Assembly (NCBI RefSeq): GCF_000987955.1
Contig: NZ_LAZU01000053.1
Location: 124,001-188,000, forward strand
Length of the DNA: 64,000 bases
Direction of reading: 5' to 3'
From: Paenibacillus sp. DMB20
Lineage (GTDB): Bacteria; Bacillota; Bacilli; Paenibacillales; Paenibacillaceae
Shown: piece by piece, positions 27,264-36,226 of the stretch
Numbering within the stretch: position 1 is the first letter of the stretch
Layout: every line of letters starts with the position of its first letter
Program-made: the position numbers and the translations under genes
Notes under the pieces: model-generated
The model's database searches: none
What the model saw: the letters and a program-made list of their open reading frames with translations, nothing else
What the model was told of the DNA's origin: nothing

Positions 27264-27277
27264 TGATAGCGCTTACT
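27264..27277. promoter_or_regulatory. Candidate CcpA cre site
   Basis: TGATAGCGCTTACT matches the Bacillus cre consensus TGWAANCGNTNWCA at 10 of 12 defined positions, with the central CG. Catabolite repression would suit the divergent polysaccharide-degrading enzyme, though the site is ~356 bases from its start codon. Confidence 0.4.
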
Positions 27278-27386
27278 CAAAACGTAGCAGAGTTAAGCAT
27301 CATCGGTCTTGTGTATATCGCAGAGAAATTTGGTTGTTTTTTGGGGTTGTGCCTATATCTTTTTTTCATTCCGGCGGAGTATGTCA

Positions 27387-27392
27387 TATAAT
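27387..27392 (+). promoter_or_regulatory. Probable -10 box of the dgt promoter
   Basis: A perfect TATAAT lies about 105 bases before the dgt start. The region 17 bases upstream is T-rich (TTTCAT) but is a weak -35 box, so promoter strength is uncertain. Confidence 0.4.
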
Positions 27393-27497
27393 CTAAACAA
27401 GATTGAAACTTACCGCACATGTATATCGTAATTTATCTTCCTCGCGCAGGAAGGTTAATTCACATATATAGACTGAGATAAACAGGAGTTGGAGCAT

Positions 27498-28919
27498 ATG
27501 GAAATGAAACTAAAGGAGCTTAGAGAACACCGCCAATATCCGGAAAAAACGAAACAGGACGCTACGAGGGCGGTCTACGAGCGGGATTATTCCCGCCTGA
27601 TCCATTCCCCGACGTTTCGGCGCCTGCAGGGAAAATCGCAGGTATTCGGAGCAGGCACCGGGGACTATTACCGCACGCGGCTCACGCATTCGCTCGAGGT
27701 TGCCCAAATTGCCCGAGAAGCGGCGCGGAGTCTGGGCCGAGCCTATCCGGAGGTGCTGCCGGAGTCGGCGGACAATGCCGGGCTTATTATCGATTCGGAG
27801 GTCGTGGAATGCGCAGCGATCGCGCATGATTTCGGCCATCCTCCCTTCGGCCACAAAGGGGAAGAGGTGCTTCAGGGGATTCTGGAACGGTTGATCGACC
27901 AAAAGACAAAGGAGGAACTGCTGAAGCGTCCCCATGTGCCGACGCCGGAGCAGGCGCTCCAGGTCAAGCAGGCGATGCGGCGCAAATATGAGCATTTTGA
28001 AGGGAACGCCCACAACTTCCGGTTGATGATGTTTCTGGAGAAGAGGGAGGATGTCAACGGGCTGAACCTGTCGGATGCGGTCCTGCTGGGCATCAACAAA
28101 TACCCGTACTCCGGATTGGATAACCCGAAAGGCATGTACCGGCATGAATGGTCGTATATTTCGCATATTCGCAGCGAATGGGGAATTCCCGACGGCAAGA
28201 GAACGCTGGAGGCCCAACTGATGGACTTGTGCGACGATATCGCCTACTCCGCCCACGACCTGGAGGATGGCATCAAGGCCGGCAAAATCGAGGTCCACGA
28301 GCACTTTCTCCGCGATGGCCATCTGAACCGGCTGATCGTGGACAAAATCATGACGCTCGAAGATGAGTTCTGGAAAGGGTGGACACGGGATAGGATCGGG
28401 CCTAAAGTGGAGCAGGTACTGGATTCCTTTCTGCGCATCTGGAACGAAAAAATGCCGGTATGCGAAAACGATTATTCCCGCACCCGGCGGGAGGTCAAGG
28501 CTTACTGGGTCAGTCTGTTCGTGGGCAGCCTCGGCGTCATCAAGGAGGGAGGCTGGAAAAAGGTTACCTTCGTCAAAGAGGGCCAAGAGGACGAGGACAT
28601 GCTGCGGACGGTAAGCGTGCTGAAAAGCTTCGCCTGGGTAACCATGATCCGCGACCTGCGCGTCCAGCGCTTGCAAAAACGGAGCGAGTGGATCATCAAA
28701 CGGCTGTGGGACGCGTTTTTGGATCCGGTTGCCTCGAAAGCGATCATCCCGTCCGACTGGCTGAACCGTTACGAGGCCGATCAGAAGCGGCCGGACCCGA
28801 TTTGGACCTGGGAGCACATGGTCATCGATTATATCGCCGGGATGACCGATGCCTTCGCCGAGAAGATTTATAACGAATTGTACGGGTTGAAGGTTGGCTC
28901 GATTTATGATTTGGATTAG
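27498..28919 (+). CDS. dgt: Deoxyguanosinetriphosphate triphosphohydrolase (dGTPase)
   Basis: 473 residues from ATG 27498, chosen because AGGAGT ends 8 bases before it; TTG 27489 would overlap the ribosome site. HD-domain dNTPase hallmarks: FRRLQGKSQVFG, TRLTHSLEVAQIAR (HD-type His), IAHDFGHPPFGHKGE (His-Asp pair) and DDIAYSAHDLEDG. It hydrolyses dGTP to deoxyguanosine and triphosphate and helps control dNTP pools. Length is typical. It is monocistronic or ends near the next gene, which starts ~100 bases later. Confidence 0.92.
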   Translation: MEMKLKELREHRQYPEKTKQDATRAVYERDYSRLIHSPTFRRLQGKSQVFGAGTGDYYRTRLTHSLEVAQIAREAARSLGRAYPEVLPESADNAGLIIDSEVVECAAIAHDFGHPPFGHKGEEVLQGILERLIDQKTKEELLKRPHVPTPEQALQVKQAMRRKYEHFEGNAHNFRLMMFLEKREDVNGLNLSDAVLLGINKYPYSGLDNPKGMYRHEWSYISHIRSEWGIPDGKRTLEAQLMDLCDDIAYSAHDLEDGIKAGKIEVHEHFLRDGHLNRLIVDKIMTLEDEFWKGWTRDRIGPKVEQVLDSFLRIWNEKMPVCENDYSRTRREVKAYWVSLFVGSLGVIKEGGWKKVTFVKEGQEDEDMLRTVSVLKSFAWVTMIRDLRVQRLQKRSEWIIKRLWDAFLDPVASKAIIPSDWLNRYEADQKRPDPIWTWEHMVIDYIAGMTDAFAEKIYNELYGLKVGSIYDLD

Positions 28920-29019
28920 GCGGTTATGGCCTGAATGAAGTTACCATGACTTAGCAGCTATGATTTCGTTCTAGCCGTGAAAAGGGGATGTTCTATGTGG
29001 AAAGGAAAGAAATGATGAC

Positions 29020-29991
29020 ATGCCAGAAGATGTAATCAACGCAGCGCACCCGCTGGATGCAGTTGCCTGCAAGTTTATCTACACGTTTGCCAGCCACGAA
29101 TCCGAGCGGGAGCTGTGCCGGCTGGAATTGACGGAACTCCTGAAGCAGGTTCCGCAGGCAGGCAGCGATTGGGTCTGCAGCGACCGCTTAGTGGATCCCG
29201 ATCGCAGCCCGTTTGTCTCTGCCAGGATGGACGTGTTATGGACAGGAAGGACGGCAGAGGAAATCGCCTGTTACGCGGCCGGAATTTCGCTTGGAGAATC
29301 CACGTTCAAAGTCGTCTGCTTAAAGGCCGGGGAACCGTTAAGCTATGAGGAGCAGCGGAGCCTGGAACGGCTTGTGGGCGGCAGCATCCGCGGAAAAGCC
29401 GAAATGAAATCCCCCGATGTCAAGTTCGGGCTGATGCTGGCGGATGGCGCGTGGACGTTTGGCAGGCTTGAAGAGCCGGAGCGCGCGTGGCTTGCCCATA
29501 AGCGGAAGCCGCAAAACTATTCGACGGGACTTAGCTCAAGGGTAGCGCGGGCGCTGGTCAATATATCGGCCCCGGAAACGGCCGGGACGCAGATAGATCC
29601 GTGCTGCGGCATGGGAAATGTTCTGATCGAGGCGCTGTCCATGGGGATGGACATACGAGGATGCGATATCAATCCGCTGGCCGTCAGGGGCGCAAGAGCG
29701 AACCTGAGGCATTACGGGCATTCCGACAAGATTGTCAGTCTGGGGGACATGAATGACCTGTCCGGGCATTTCGACGCGGCGGTGCTGGACCTCCCTTATA
29801 ACGTTTGCTCCGTGTTTCCGCCGGAAGAGAAGCGGCGGATGTTGTCCAGCCTGAGAAGGATGGCTGACCGGGCGGTGATCGTCAGCACGGAGCCGCTTTG
29901 GGAGTTTCTGCCGGCAGCGGGTTGGAACGTGATTGACATGGTGACCACCCGCAAGGGCAGCTTCGTCCGCGACATATGGCTGTGTCAATAG
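29020..29991 (+). CDS. Putative RNA methyltransferase (Trm11/UPF0020-like)
   Basis: 323 residues. The C-terminal half is a Rossmann methyltransferase: QIDPCCGMGNVLIEALSMG (SAM-binding loop), GCDINPLAVRGARANL, and the catalytic DLPYN that is typical of N2-guanine RNA methylases. The N-terminal half lacks a clear THUMP signature. The likely target is tRNA guanosine (position 10 type) by family analogy; the actual target is unproven. A bidirectional terminator follows. Confidence 0.75.
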   Translation: MPEDVINAAHPLDAVACKFIYTFASHESERELCRLELTELLKQVPQAGSDWVCSDRLVDPDRSPFVSARMDVLWTGRTAEEIACYAAGISLGESTFKVVCLKAGEPLSYEEQRSLERLVGGSIRGKAEMKSPDVKFGLMLADGAWTFGRLEEPERAWLAHKRKPQNYSTGLSSRVARALVNISAPETAGTQIDPCCGMGNVLIEALSMGMDIRGCDINPLAVRGARANLRHYGHSDKIVSLGDMNDLSGHFDAAVLDLPYNVCSVFPPEEKRRMLSSLRRMADRAVIVSTEPLWEFLPAAGWNVIDMVTTRKGSFVRDIWLCQ

Positions 29992-30005
29992 CATATGGCA
30001 TGAAA

Positions 30006-30040
30006 AAAAGCCTGCGGTGCTTAAAGCTCCGCAGGCTTTT
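30006..30040. terminator. Bidirectional terminator
   Basis: AAAAGCCTGCGG and CCGCAGGCTTTT form a perfect 12-base stem around an 11-base loop, between two convergent genes. Confidence 0.88.
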
Positions 30041-30072
30041 AACGTGCTGCCGCTCAGAGTATTGCGATCCCA

Positions 30073-31026
30073 TCAATAGGAACGCTCATAATCAATCACG
30101 TTGCGGGGGAGGGATTTCCCTTCGCGGTAAGCCTTCAGGTTATCCAAGAAAATGTCCAGCACGCGTTCGGTATAATGAACCGTGTCGCCGGCCGTATGCG
30201 GCGTTAGGATGACGTTATCCAAGCCCCACAGCGGATGGTCTTCCGGCAGCGGCTCTTTCTCAAACACATCCAGTCCGGCTCCGGCAAGCTTGCCGGATTT
30301 CAATGCGGCAACCAATGCGTTCGTATCCACGGTGGGTCCGCGCCCCACATTGACGAAAAAGGCATTGTCCTTCATGGCCGCAAAGCGTCCGGCATTAAAC
30401 AATCCTTTCGTCTCCGCGGTGAGCGGCAGGATGTTGATCACGAAATCGCCCTCGGCCAAAGCTTGATCAAGCTCGTCCGTGGCGTACATTCGATCGATAT
30501 GAGGGTCGGGCCTTCCCGATCTTCGGACCCCTACGGTGGTCATCCCGAAGACCTTCGCCACCTTGGCCGCCGCGCTGCCGATTTGGCCCACGCCCGCAAT
30601 GACCGCCGTTTTGCCGGACAATTCGGAAAAGGTGCCGGATTTATCCCAACTGCCTTTCGATTGGTTACGGACCGCATGGTGGAGATTTCGCGTATATGCC
30701 AGCATCATGGCAAAAATATGCTCCGATATCGGGATGCTGTGCACCCCGCTCGCGTTGGTCAGCCGTATGCCGCGTTCGCGGAGCTTCCCGAGCGGCATAC
30801 GGTCGACTCCGGCGGACCATACCTGAATCCAGCGGACCCGGCTGTCCTCTTGAAGGGCTTCGTCGGCCGCTGCACCGGTCCATCCGAGGAGAATGTCGGC
30901 TTGGGCGACCGTGCCTGGAGGGAGCTCCTTGTATTTTCCCATGATGAAATCATAATCCGGGGCGGCATCCTTGATTCTATGGATCTGTTCCTCGGAAAGT
31001 TCGTGCAGGGCAACGATATTTGGCAT
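30073..31026 (-). CDS. D-isomer-specific 2-hydroxyacid dehydrogenase
   Basis: 317 residues. NAD-binding motif AGVGQIGSAAAK, and the family's catalytic Arg in NVGRGPTVD, Glu in DVFEKEPLPEDHPLW and His in LTPHTAGD. It reduces a 2-keto acid or oxidises a D-2-hydroxy acid in the cytoplasm. Lacking the extra domain of SerA, it is probably not the serine-pathway enzyme; glyoxylate/hydroxypyruvate-type activity is possible. It is a single-gene unit ending at the shared terminator. Confidence 0.85.
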   Translation of the reverse strand: MPNIVALHELSEEQIHRIKDAAPDYDFIMGKYKELPPGTVAQADILLGWTGAAADEALQEDSRVRWIQVWSAGVDRMPLGKLRERGIRLTNASGVHSIPISEHIFAMMLAYTRNLHHAVRNQSKGSWDKSGTFSELSGKTAVIAGVGQIGSAAAKVAKVFGMTTVGVRRSGRPDPHIDRMYATDELDQALAEGDFVINILPLTAETKGLFNAGRFAAMKDNAFFVNVGRGPTVDTNALVAALKSGKLAGAGLDVFEKEPLPEDHPLWGLDNVILTPHTAGDTVHYTERVLDIFLDNLKAYREGKSLPRNVIDYERSY

Positions 31027-31260
31027 GGCAGGAATCCTCCTCCGATAGTTTTGAAAAAAGTACCAAACATTATGGCTATCATATCAAATCTTGGTCGAAT
31101 CCGCATTCGGCAGAGCTTCTCAAAAGCAAGCGAAAGCCGCGGCAGATCAGGTTTATTCGATTTTTCAGGCGGCAGGAAACAACCGTTTGACCCGAACGAA
31201 AAATAGAGGCCTCCACTGATCGATTTCAGACAGCAAAAAGAGAATTGGAAATTTATTGCA

Positions 31261-31288
31261 TTCACTTTTTCTGATTTTATGGTATCAT
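31261..31288 (+). promoter_or_regulatory. Candidate promoter of thpR
   Basis: TTCACT (31261-31266), 16-base spacer, TATCAT (31283-31288): four and five matches to the sigma-A boxes. It lies ~65 bases before the chosen start. Confidence 0.4.
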
Positions 31289-31354
31289 GTTAAACTTAGT
31301 GCGAGTTTTGTGCAAACTGAAGGTATGAAATCCAATCGAAAAAGGAAGAAGGTT

Positions 31355-31933
31355 ATGCTGGTGAATGCAACCGAAACGGAACCGGTTATGCGTTTATTTA
31401 CTGCCGTACCTCTGTCCGAAGAGGCAAGGGGCGCGATCTCCAGCTGGACAGACGGGCTGAAGAAGCAGATGTCCTTCCGAAAATGGGTACACCCTCAGGA
31501 TTATCATATTACGCTTCAGTTTCTCGGGGATACGGAGGCCGGGCGAGTGGAATCCGTCATTGCTGCGCTTCGTCGTGCCGCAGCCGGCCAATCGGCCTTG
31601 GAGTTAACGCTGCACGGAGCCGGCGTGTTCGGACAGCCGTCCGCACCGCGAATCTTATGGACGGGCATTGACGGCGAGCTGGAAAAACTTCACGGTTTGT
31701 ATAAGCGCATAACGGCTGCTATGTCGCCTTTGGGCTTCCCCCCGGAGGACAGGCCCTACAGGCCGCACATAACAGCCGCAAGAAAATTTACCGAAGGTCA
31801 CATTTCAGACGGCTTGCTCCGCAAAGGACCGGAATCCGTCAGCTGGAAAGCGGACTCGATCGTGCTTTACCGGACGAATATGCATGCAAGCCCTATGTAC
31901 GAAATTCAGGAACAAATCAAGCTTGGAAATTGA
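31355..31933 (+). CDS. thpR: RNA 2',3'-cyclic phosphodiesterase (2H family, ThpR)
   Basis: 192 residues from ATG 31355, preceded by AAGGAAGAAGG; earlier in-frame starts would add a tail not seen in the family. The two 2H motifs are clear: YHITLQFLGD and PHITAARKF. Members hydrolyse 2',3'-cyclic phosphate RNA ends and were once called 2'-5' RNA ligases. Length is normal. Confidence 0.88.
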   Translation: MLVNATETEPVMRLFTAVPLSEEARGAISSWTDGLKKQMSFRKWVHPQDYHITLQFLGDTEAGRVESVIAALRRAAAGQSALELTLHGAGVFGQPSAPRILWTGIDGELEKLHGLYKRITAAMSPLGFPPEDRPYRPHITAARKFTEGHISDGLLRKGPESVSWKADSIVLYRTNMHASPMYEIQEQIKLGN

Positions 31934-32024
31934 GAATTATCGCTCTTAAAGATGGACCATGTTTTCATCTCCTGAATTTCTGGTTACATAAAATAGGAAT
32001 GTGCCGACGTATAGGAGGAAGAAT

Positions 32025-32923
32025 ATGGGTATCGCAATTTTACGGCAAAATCGCTGGGTGGCTCTGCTTGTCGGGGCCCTCTTTGTGAGCTTGTCTTTAA
32101 TAAACCTGCTCGGAATGCAGACAAATGCCAATGAAGGGAAAAAACCTCTTCCTGCGGCAGAGACGGCGGCGGAGTCCGCTCCCGGAGCGGGTACGAATGT
32201 AACGGGAAAAGTAACGTTTGATAACAAGGATAGGGGATTTCCGGTTTTATTTTCTTCAAATCAATTCCATAAATGGAAACCCATAGAGCAAGAGGCGAGT
32301 TTGTCCTTTCCGGTGCCCGGCATAAAAGGGAGCGACTTTACGGCCGGCGCAAAATCGGAACTTCCGAGGGCAAGCCCAAATCTGCGGCGAAATCCGGTGC
32401 TGCAGACAAGGCAAGGCCCAAGAAGCCTAAAAAACCTAAGGGGACAACTGTATTAAAGCCACGGGCCAAGAGCCTACAACCCCCCACAACATTATTCTTC
32501 ACGAGAACAAAGCTGCTGACTCAGGATCAAAAAGCGCAGGCGACCTGGGAATACGCTTTGTCGGCTGAAGAGCTGCTTCTGCTCCAGAAAATCGTCATGG
32601 CAGAAGCGGAAGGCGAACCGTACGAAGGCAAGGTGGCAGTTGCCAATGTTGTCTTAAACCGGCTGCGGTCAGCCAATTTTCCCGATACGATCAAAGATGT
32701 CATTTATCAAAAACACCAGTTTAGTCCGGTAGCCAACGGGCGTATTCGTCGCGTTCAACCAAGCAAAGAAACGATCAGGGCTGTAAATGCGGCGCTTCAT
32801 GGACATAAAGCCGTCAAAGACGACACGTACTTTTTTCTGTCGTTAACGCTGGCTCAGGATCTTACCGTGCACCATTCCAGGACGTTTGCCAAAAAGATCG
32901 GCAACCATTCTTTTTACAAGTAA
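32025..32923 (+). CDS. SleB/CwlJ-like cell wall hydrolase, interrupted by a 1-base frameshift
   Basis: ATG 32025 with TAGGAGGAAG upstream opens a frame with an N-terminal membrane anchor/signal (WVALLVGALFVSLSLINLLGM). The C-terminal Hydrolase_2 domain lies one frame over: LLLLQKIVMAEAEGEPYEGK (with the catalytic-type glutamate), VAVANVVLNRLRS, KHQFSPVANG. One base is missing between about 32280 and 32450, in a low-complexity Lys/Ala/Pro linker, so the exact point cannot be fixed. SleB-type enzymes are lytic transglycosylases acting in spore cortex or cell wall turnover. Without the shift, the protein would be ~298 residues. Confidence 0.72.
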
Positions 32924-32967
32924 CCCCTGTTTTGGGTAAACTATAAACAGGAGGTGTGTATCGATCT

Positions 32968-33651
32968 ATGAAAATAACGTATTACGGCCATTCATGTTTG
33001 CTGGTGGAGGATAACGGGGCATCCGTCATCATTGATCCTTTTTTGTCCGGAAATGCGAGCTCCGGAATTGCTCCCGAGGATATCCAAGTCGATGCGGTCA
33101 TCCTGACCCATGCCCATGACGATCATTTTGGGGACACCATTTCGATTGCGAAGCGGAACGACTGTCCGGTCATCGCCGTTTTTGAGCTGGCCAACTACTG
33201 CGCAAGCCAGGGCGTGAAGTCCGAAGCCGTAAACATTGGCGGCAGCCGCGAATTTAACGGATTTAAGGTGAAGTATACGCAGGCTTTTCATTCATCTTCC
33301 ATCTCTGCGGGGGATACCTGGATCTATGCCGGACAGCCGGCCGGGGTACTGCTTACGATGGGCGGGAAAACCCTCTATCATGCAGGCGATACCAGTCTCT
33401 TCGGGGACATGCGGCTGATTGGGGAAATGAATTCGATTGATTGCGCGGCGCTGCCGATCGGCGATTCTTTCACGATGGGGCCTGACGACGCTTTGCTTGC
33501 CGCCCAGTGGATCCGGACAAAGAAGATCATTCCGGTCCACTACGATACCTTTCCGGTGATTAAACAAGATCCAAGAGCCTTTTGCGAACGTCTGAGCCAG
33601 ACCGGGGTAGAGGGATATCCGCTCAAGCCGGGGGAAAGCGTCGAATTGTGA
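32968..33651 (+). CDS. UPF0173 metal-dependent hydrolase
   Basis: 227 residues from ATG 32968, where the family begins MKITYYGHSC; GTG 32956 is nearer AGGAGG and could add four residues. Beta-lactamase-fold metal motifs: YYGHSCLLVE, LTHAHDDHFGD, HAGDTSLFGD and IPVHYDTFP. UPF0173 proteins are widespread hydrolases without an established physiological substrate. A strong terminator follows. Confidence 0.88.
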   Translation: MKITYYGHSCLLVEDNGASVIIDPFLSGNASSGIAPEDIQVDAVILTHAHDDHFGDTISIAKRNDCPVIAVFELANYCASQGVKSEAVNIGGSREFNGFKVKYTQAFHSSSISAGDTWIYAGQPAGVLLTMGGKTLYHAGDTSLFGDMRLIGEMNSIDCAALPIGDSFTMGPDDALLAAQWIRTKKIIPVHYDTFPVIKQDPRAFCERLSQTGVEGYPLKPGESVEL

Positions 33652-33699
33652 AACGAAAACGGTAAACTATATTAATAGAAGCAATTGTTTCCAAAAGAG

Positions 33700-33740
33700 A
33701 AAAGGGGCAGCCTGCAGATCCTTAGGCTGGCCCCTTTTTT
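33700..33740 (+). terminator. Rho-independent terminator
   Basis: AAAAGGGGC-AGCCT pairs with AGGCT-GGCCCCTTTT, followed by more T. It closes the UPF0173 gene and may serve the small minus-strand gene as well. Confidence 0.85.
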
Positions 33741-33770
33741 GCAACATTACATACGGCGTTTAACTTAAGT

Positions 33771-33955
33771 TTATTCCGAATGACCGTCCGGAAGATTGAA
33801 CCCGTCCTGTTCGATATAATACTCCGTGGCCTGCAGCCAGGCTTCCTCTTCAGGACTGTAAGCGAGAGGGGCTTCTCCTGCAAGGCCTTCAGCTCTTCCT
33901 CGGGCAAATCGGCCGGATCCTTGAAACTGGAGATGTCGCTTGTTGCGGTGATCAT
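33771..33955 (-). CDS. Possible small acidic protein, apparently frameshifted
   Basis: On the minus strand, ATG at 33955 reads MITATSDISSFKDPADLPEEELK and continues, one frame over, as LAGEAPLAYSPEEEAWLQATEYY and EQDGFNLPDGHSE to TAA at 33771-33773. Both pieces look like genuine acidic protein, joined at about 33884-33887 where one base seems missing. About 61 residues. No ribosome site is visible, and the frame is open further upstream to 34015. I do not recognise the family. It may be a remnant of a larger gene. Confidence 0.35.
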
Positions 33956-34017
33956 AAAGCCTGACGCAACTGTAGGTTCAAGAGCCTTTTTCAAAGAAAG
34001 AAAAAGCATTAACAAAG

Positions 34018-34051
34018 CGAGCCGCTTCAGAATGTTTTCTGAAACGGCTCG
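34018..34051 (-). terminator. Terminator of the UgtP-like gene
   Basis: CGAGCCG-C-TTCAG and CTGAA-A-CGGCTCG form a long stem with one mismatch and an 8-base loop, about 57 bases after the stop of the minus-strand gene. The T-rich tail on the minus strand is short, so efficiency is uncertain. Confidence 0.65.
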
Positions 34052-34107
34052 TGTTTCCCCTGTTATCTGTGAGATGCTCCACGATGTTTTTATGAAATGG
34101 ATAAGTT

Positions 34108-35274
34108 CTAGTCGGCCAACAGCTGAACGGCCTCCGGATACGCGCCATCCTCGTGGTGGGACAGCATGCCCAGCACCTGAATCGCGCAGTTGTCCGGCTC
34201 CAGGTACGGAGACCTTTTAAGCAAGATCTCCCGCTTATATGAGGCAACGGTTTCGTAATTATCCGACAAAAGGTCAAGCCATTTATCAAGTATCGCCGGA
34301 GAGTCCAAGATTTCGCCAAAACCTTCGCTTACGAAAAAGTGGCAATTCTCCTCTTCCTGCCCGGGGATCGGCTCGTAGAACAGCATCGGAATGCCTTTGG
34401 CGGCCCCTTCCGTGCATGTCATGCCGCCCGGCTTGGTGATGAGCAGGTCGGAGGCGCCCATCAACTTATGAATGTCCTGGCGATAACCCAAAACATGAAT
34501 GTTGGAATGGCGGAACATGGGATTTTCCTTCATGCTCGATACGAGTTTGTCATTTTGCCCCATGCAGAATACCAACTGAATGTTATTGGCTCTCGCGGCA
34601 AGCTTGCCGAGCAGGTCCTTGTCGAATACCAGTCCCCATCCCCCGCCCATAATAAGCACGGTCGGCATATCGCTTAGGTTTAATTCGGCGCGGAGCTGTT
34701 CCTTGCTCTCCTGATCCCAAAACTTCGGATGCACCGGAATACCGGTTACGTGTATATATTCCGGAGAGATGTCCCGACGGATCAAGAGTTTTTTGACCTG
34801 AGGGGTAGAAACGAGATATTCGTCAACCTCGGGGTTGACCCACGTGCCATGCGCGTCATAATCGGTAATCAGCGTATACAGGGGCACATTCAGACCCTGC
34901 CGTTTCAGACGGGACACGACCGCGTTGGGAAAAGGGTGGGTGCATATGATCACGTCGGGCTTCAACTGGTTGATAACCTGCGAGGCCTGCGCGTAGAAGA
35001 TCCGATGCAGCGCCAGACGCGTAAGCTTATTTAATGATTTTTTATATTGTGAACGGTACAACATGCCTACAAGACGTGGGCGGACGCTGACCGTTTTGCG
35101 GTACGCCGACAGGATTAGCGGACCCACGGTGGGATTCAAAAAATTACCGAGCTCAATGACGCGGCACTGGATATGGGGGTTCTTCTTTTTGAGCCCCTCG
35201 GCCAAAGCGTACGCCGCTTGGGTATGACCGGTGCCGAATCCCTCCGAAAACAGGAGCACTCTAGTTTTTCGCAT
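34108..35274 (-). CDS. MGDG synthase-type glycosyltransferase (UgtP/DGD-like)
   Basis: 388 residues, GT28-type. The N-terminal MGDG_synth domain has FSEGFGTGHTQAAYALAEGL, HPFPNAVVSRL and LITDYDAHGTWV. The C-terminal domain has VLIMGGGWG, CMGQNDKL and the nucleotide-sugar site LLITKPGGMTCTEGAAKGIP. Family members add glucose or galactose to diacylglycerol, making membrane glycolipids and the lipoteichoic acid anchor. The precise sugar cannot be predicted. Stands alone with its own terminator. Confidence 0.83.
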   Translation of the reverse strand: MRKTRVLLFSEGFGTGHTQAAYALAEGLKKKNPHIQCRVIELGNFLNPTVGPLILSAYRKTVSVRPRLVGMLYRSQYKKSLNKLTRLALHRIFYAQASQVINQLKPDVIICTHPFPNAVVSRLKRQGLNVPLYTLITDYDAHGTWVNPEVDEYLVSTPQVKKLLIRRDISPEYIHVTGIPVHPKFWDQESKEQLRAELNLSDMPTVLIMGGGWGLVFDKDLLGKLAARANNIQLVFCMGQNDKLVSSMKENPMFRHSNIHVLGYRQDIHKLMGASDLLITKPGGMTCTEGAAKGIPMLFYEPIPGQEEENCHFFVSEGFGEILDSPAILDKWLDLLSDNYETVASYKREILLKRSPYLEPDNCAIQVLGMLSHHEDGAYPEAVQLLAD

Positions 35275-35626
35275 GATTTCACCTACTTCTTTCTCCCTCT
35301 ATCTTACAGAACAGGAACGATTATTTGAAGAGCGGCGCGAAAAAAAGCATGTACAGATATAATATACGCGCGAACACGGGAAGCATTTCAAATATATTTG
35401 GCGTTGTTTTCATCAAAGAGCACGAAGGCCGATCCCTTATCTCTATTTTATTAGACGTTCCGGCAGAAAAGTAACCCTGCAAAAAAAATAGTTATATTTT
35501 TAATGAAAACATATTGCAAATTACATGAAACTCTGATAAAGTAGGTTTTGACCAAATGACCGAAAATGTTTTTTAGTCAGTATAACGGAATGACATGAGC
35601 TTGAAATGACGAAGGAGGGGGTAGGC
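35275..35626. other. Divergent intergenic region with TetR promoter
   Basis: About 350 bases between the divergent UgtP-like and tetR genes. The right half holds the tetR promoter and candidate operator (35514-35579). The left half is A/T-rich with no element I can name. Confidence 0.5.
35514..35579 (+). promoter_or_regulatory. tetR promoter with candidate self-operator
   Basis: TTGCAA (35514-35519), 17 bases, TAAAGT (35537-35542). TGACCAAATGA follows at 35549-35559, at the expected transcription start, and a half-site AGTCA lies at 35575-35579. The same 11 bases recur at 36406 before the YhgE gene, so TetR probably represses both. Confidence 0.5.
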
Positions 35627-36226
35627 ATGCCAGCGATTGACCGTCGGAAGCAGGTGCTGGAAGCTGCCGCAAAATCGTTTGCGTTGTTCGGCTATAAAGC
35701 AACGACGATGGATCAGGTGGCGAAGATTGCAAATGTGGGGAAGGGTACCATTTACACGTTCTTCACCAATAAAGAAGAGTTGTTTGACGAAATTTTGCAT
35801 GCGGTCATTTTGGAAATGAAAAGGATCGTCGAGAATACGCTTCGGGACGATAGAAGTTTTTTCGATAATCTGTACAGCGTACTGGATGCACTTCTGGAAT
35901 TCCGCGATGAACATTCATTGTTTATCAAGCTTTCCCAGGAGTATCGGGAATTTGGAACGCCGAAGGCAAATTATGGCCTGACCAAGGTGGAGAACGTGAT
36001 CGTCGGATACATACAGGGCGTGGTGGAAAACGCAATCCGCAACGGAGAGATCAAGCCTTGTGATCCGCAGGTGGTTTCATTTGTCATGTTAAAGCTTTAC
36101 ACCGTACTGACGGCGGACTTCAACAACCTGCGCGAGCCGCTTCAAAAAGAACAGATCAAAGAATACATGCTGCTGTTCTTGGAGGAAGGCCTCAAGTCGC
36201 CGGCTGCACGGATGCAATCGGAGTAA
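35627..36226 (+). CDS. TetR-family transcriptional regulator
   Basis: 199 residues from ATG 35627 (GGAGGGGG 5 bases upstream). The N-terminal helix-turn-helix reads RKQVLEAAAKSFALFGYKATTMDQVAKIANVGKGTIYTFFTNKEELF. The C-terminal ligand domain matches TetR_C regulators found next to yhgE in Bacilli. It lies 326 bases upstream of, and in the same direction as, the YhgE-like gene, and a shared 11-base motif links their promoters. Confidence 0.88.
   Translation: MPAIDRRKQVLEAAAKSFALFGYKATTMDQVAKIANVGKGTIYTFFTNKEELFDEILHAVILEMKRIVENTLRDDRSFFDNLYSVLDALLEFRDEHSLFIKLSQEYREFGTPKANYGLTKVENVIVGYIQGVVENAIRNGEIKPCDPQVVSFVMLKLYTVLTADFNNLREPLQKEQIKEYMLLFLEEGLKSPAARMQSE

Larger units (their letters stand above)
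26909..27497. other. Divergent intergenic region with promoter elements
   Basis: About 590 bases between the divergent secreted-enzyme and dgt genes. It holds a cre-like site (27264-27277) and a TATAAT (27387-27392). No convincing ORF was seen. The ~200 bases next to the secreted-enzyme start show no clear element and may be its long leader. Confidence 0.5.

Noticed and set aside
27510..28817. 435-codon minus-strand open frame opposite dgt
   Set aside because: The dGTPase motifs on the + strand are unambiguous; the antisense frame has shadow composition.
33780..34220. 146-codon + strand open frame
   Set aside because: Antisense to two better-supported minus-strand features and a terminator.
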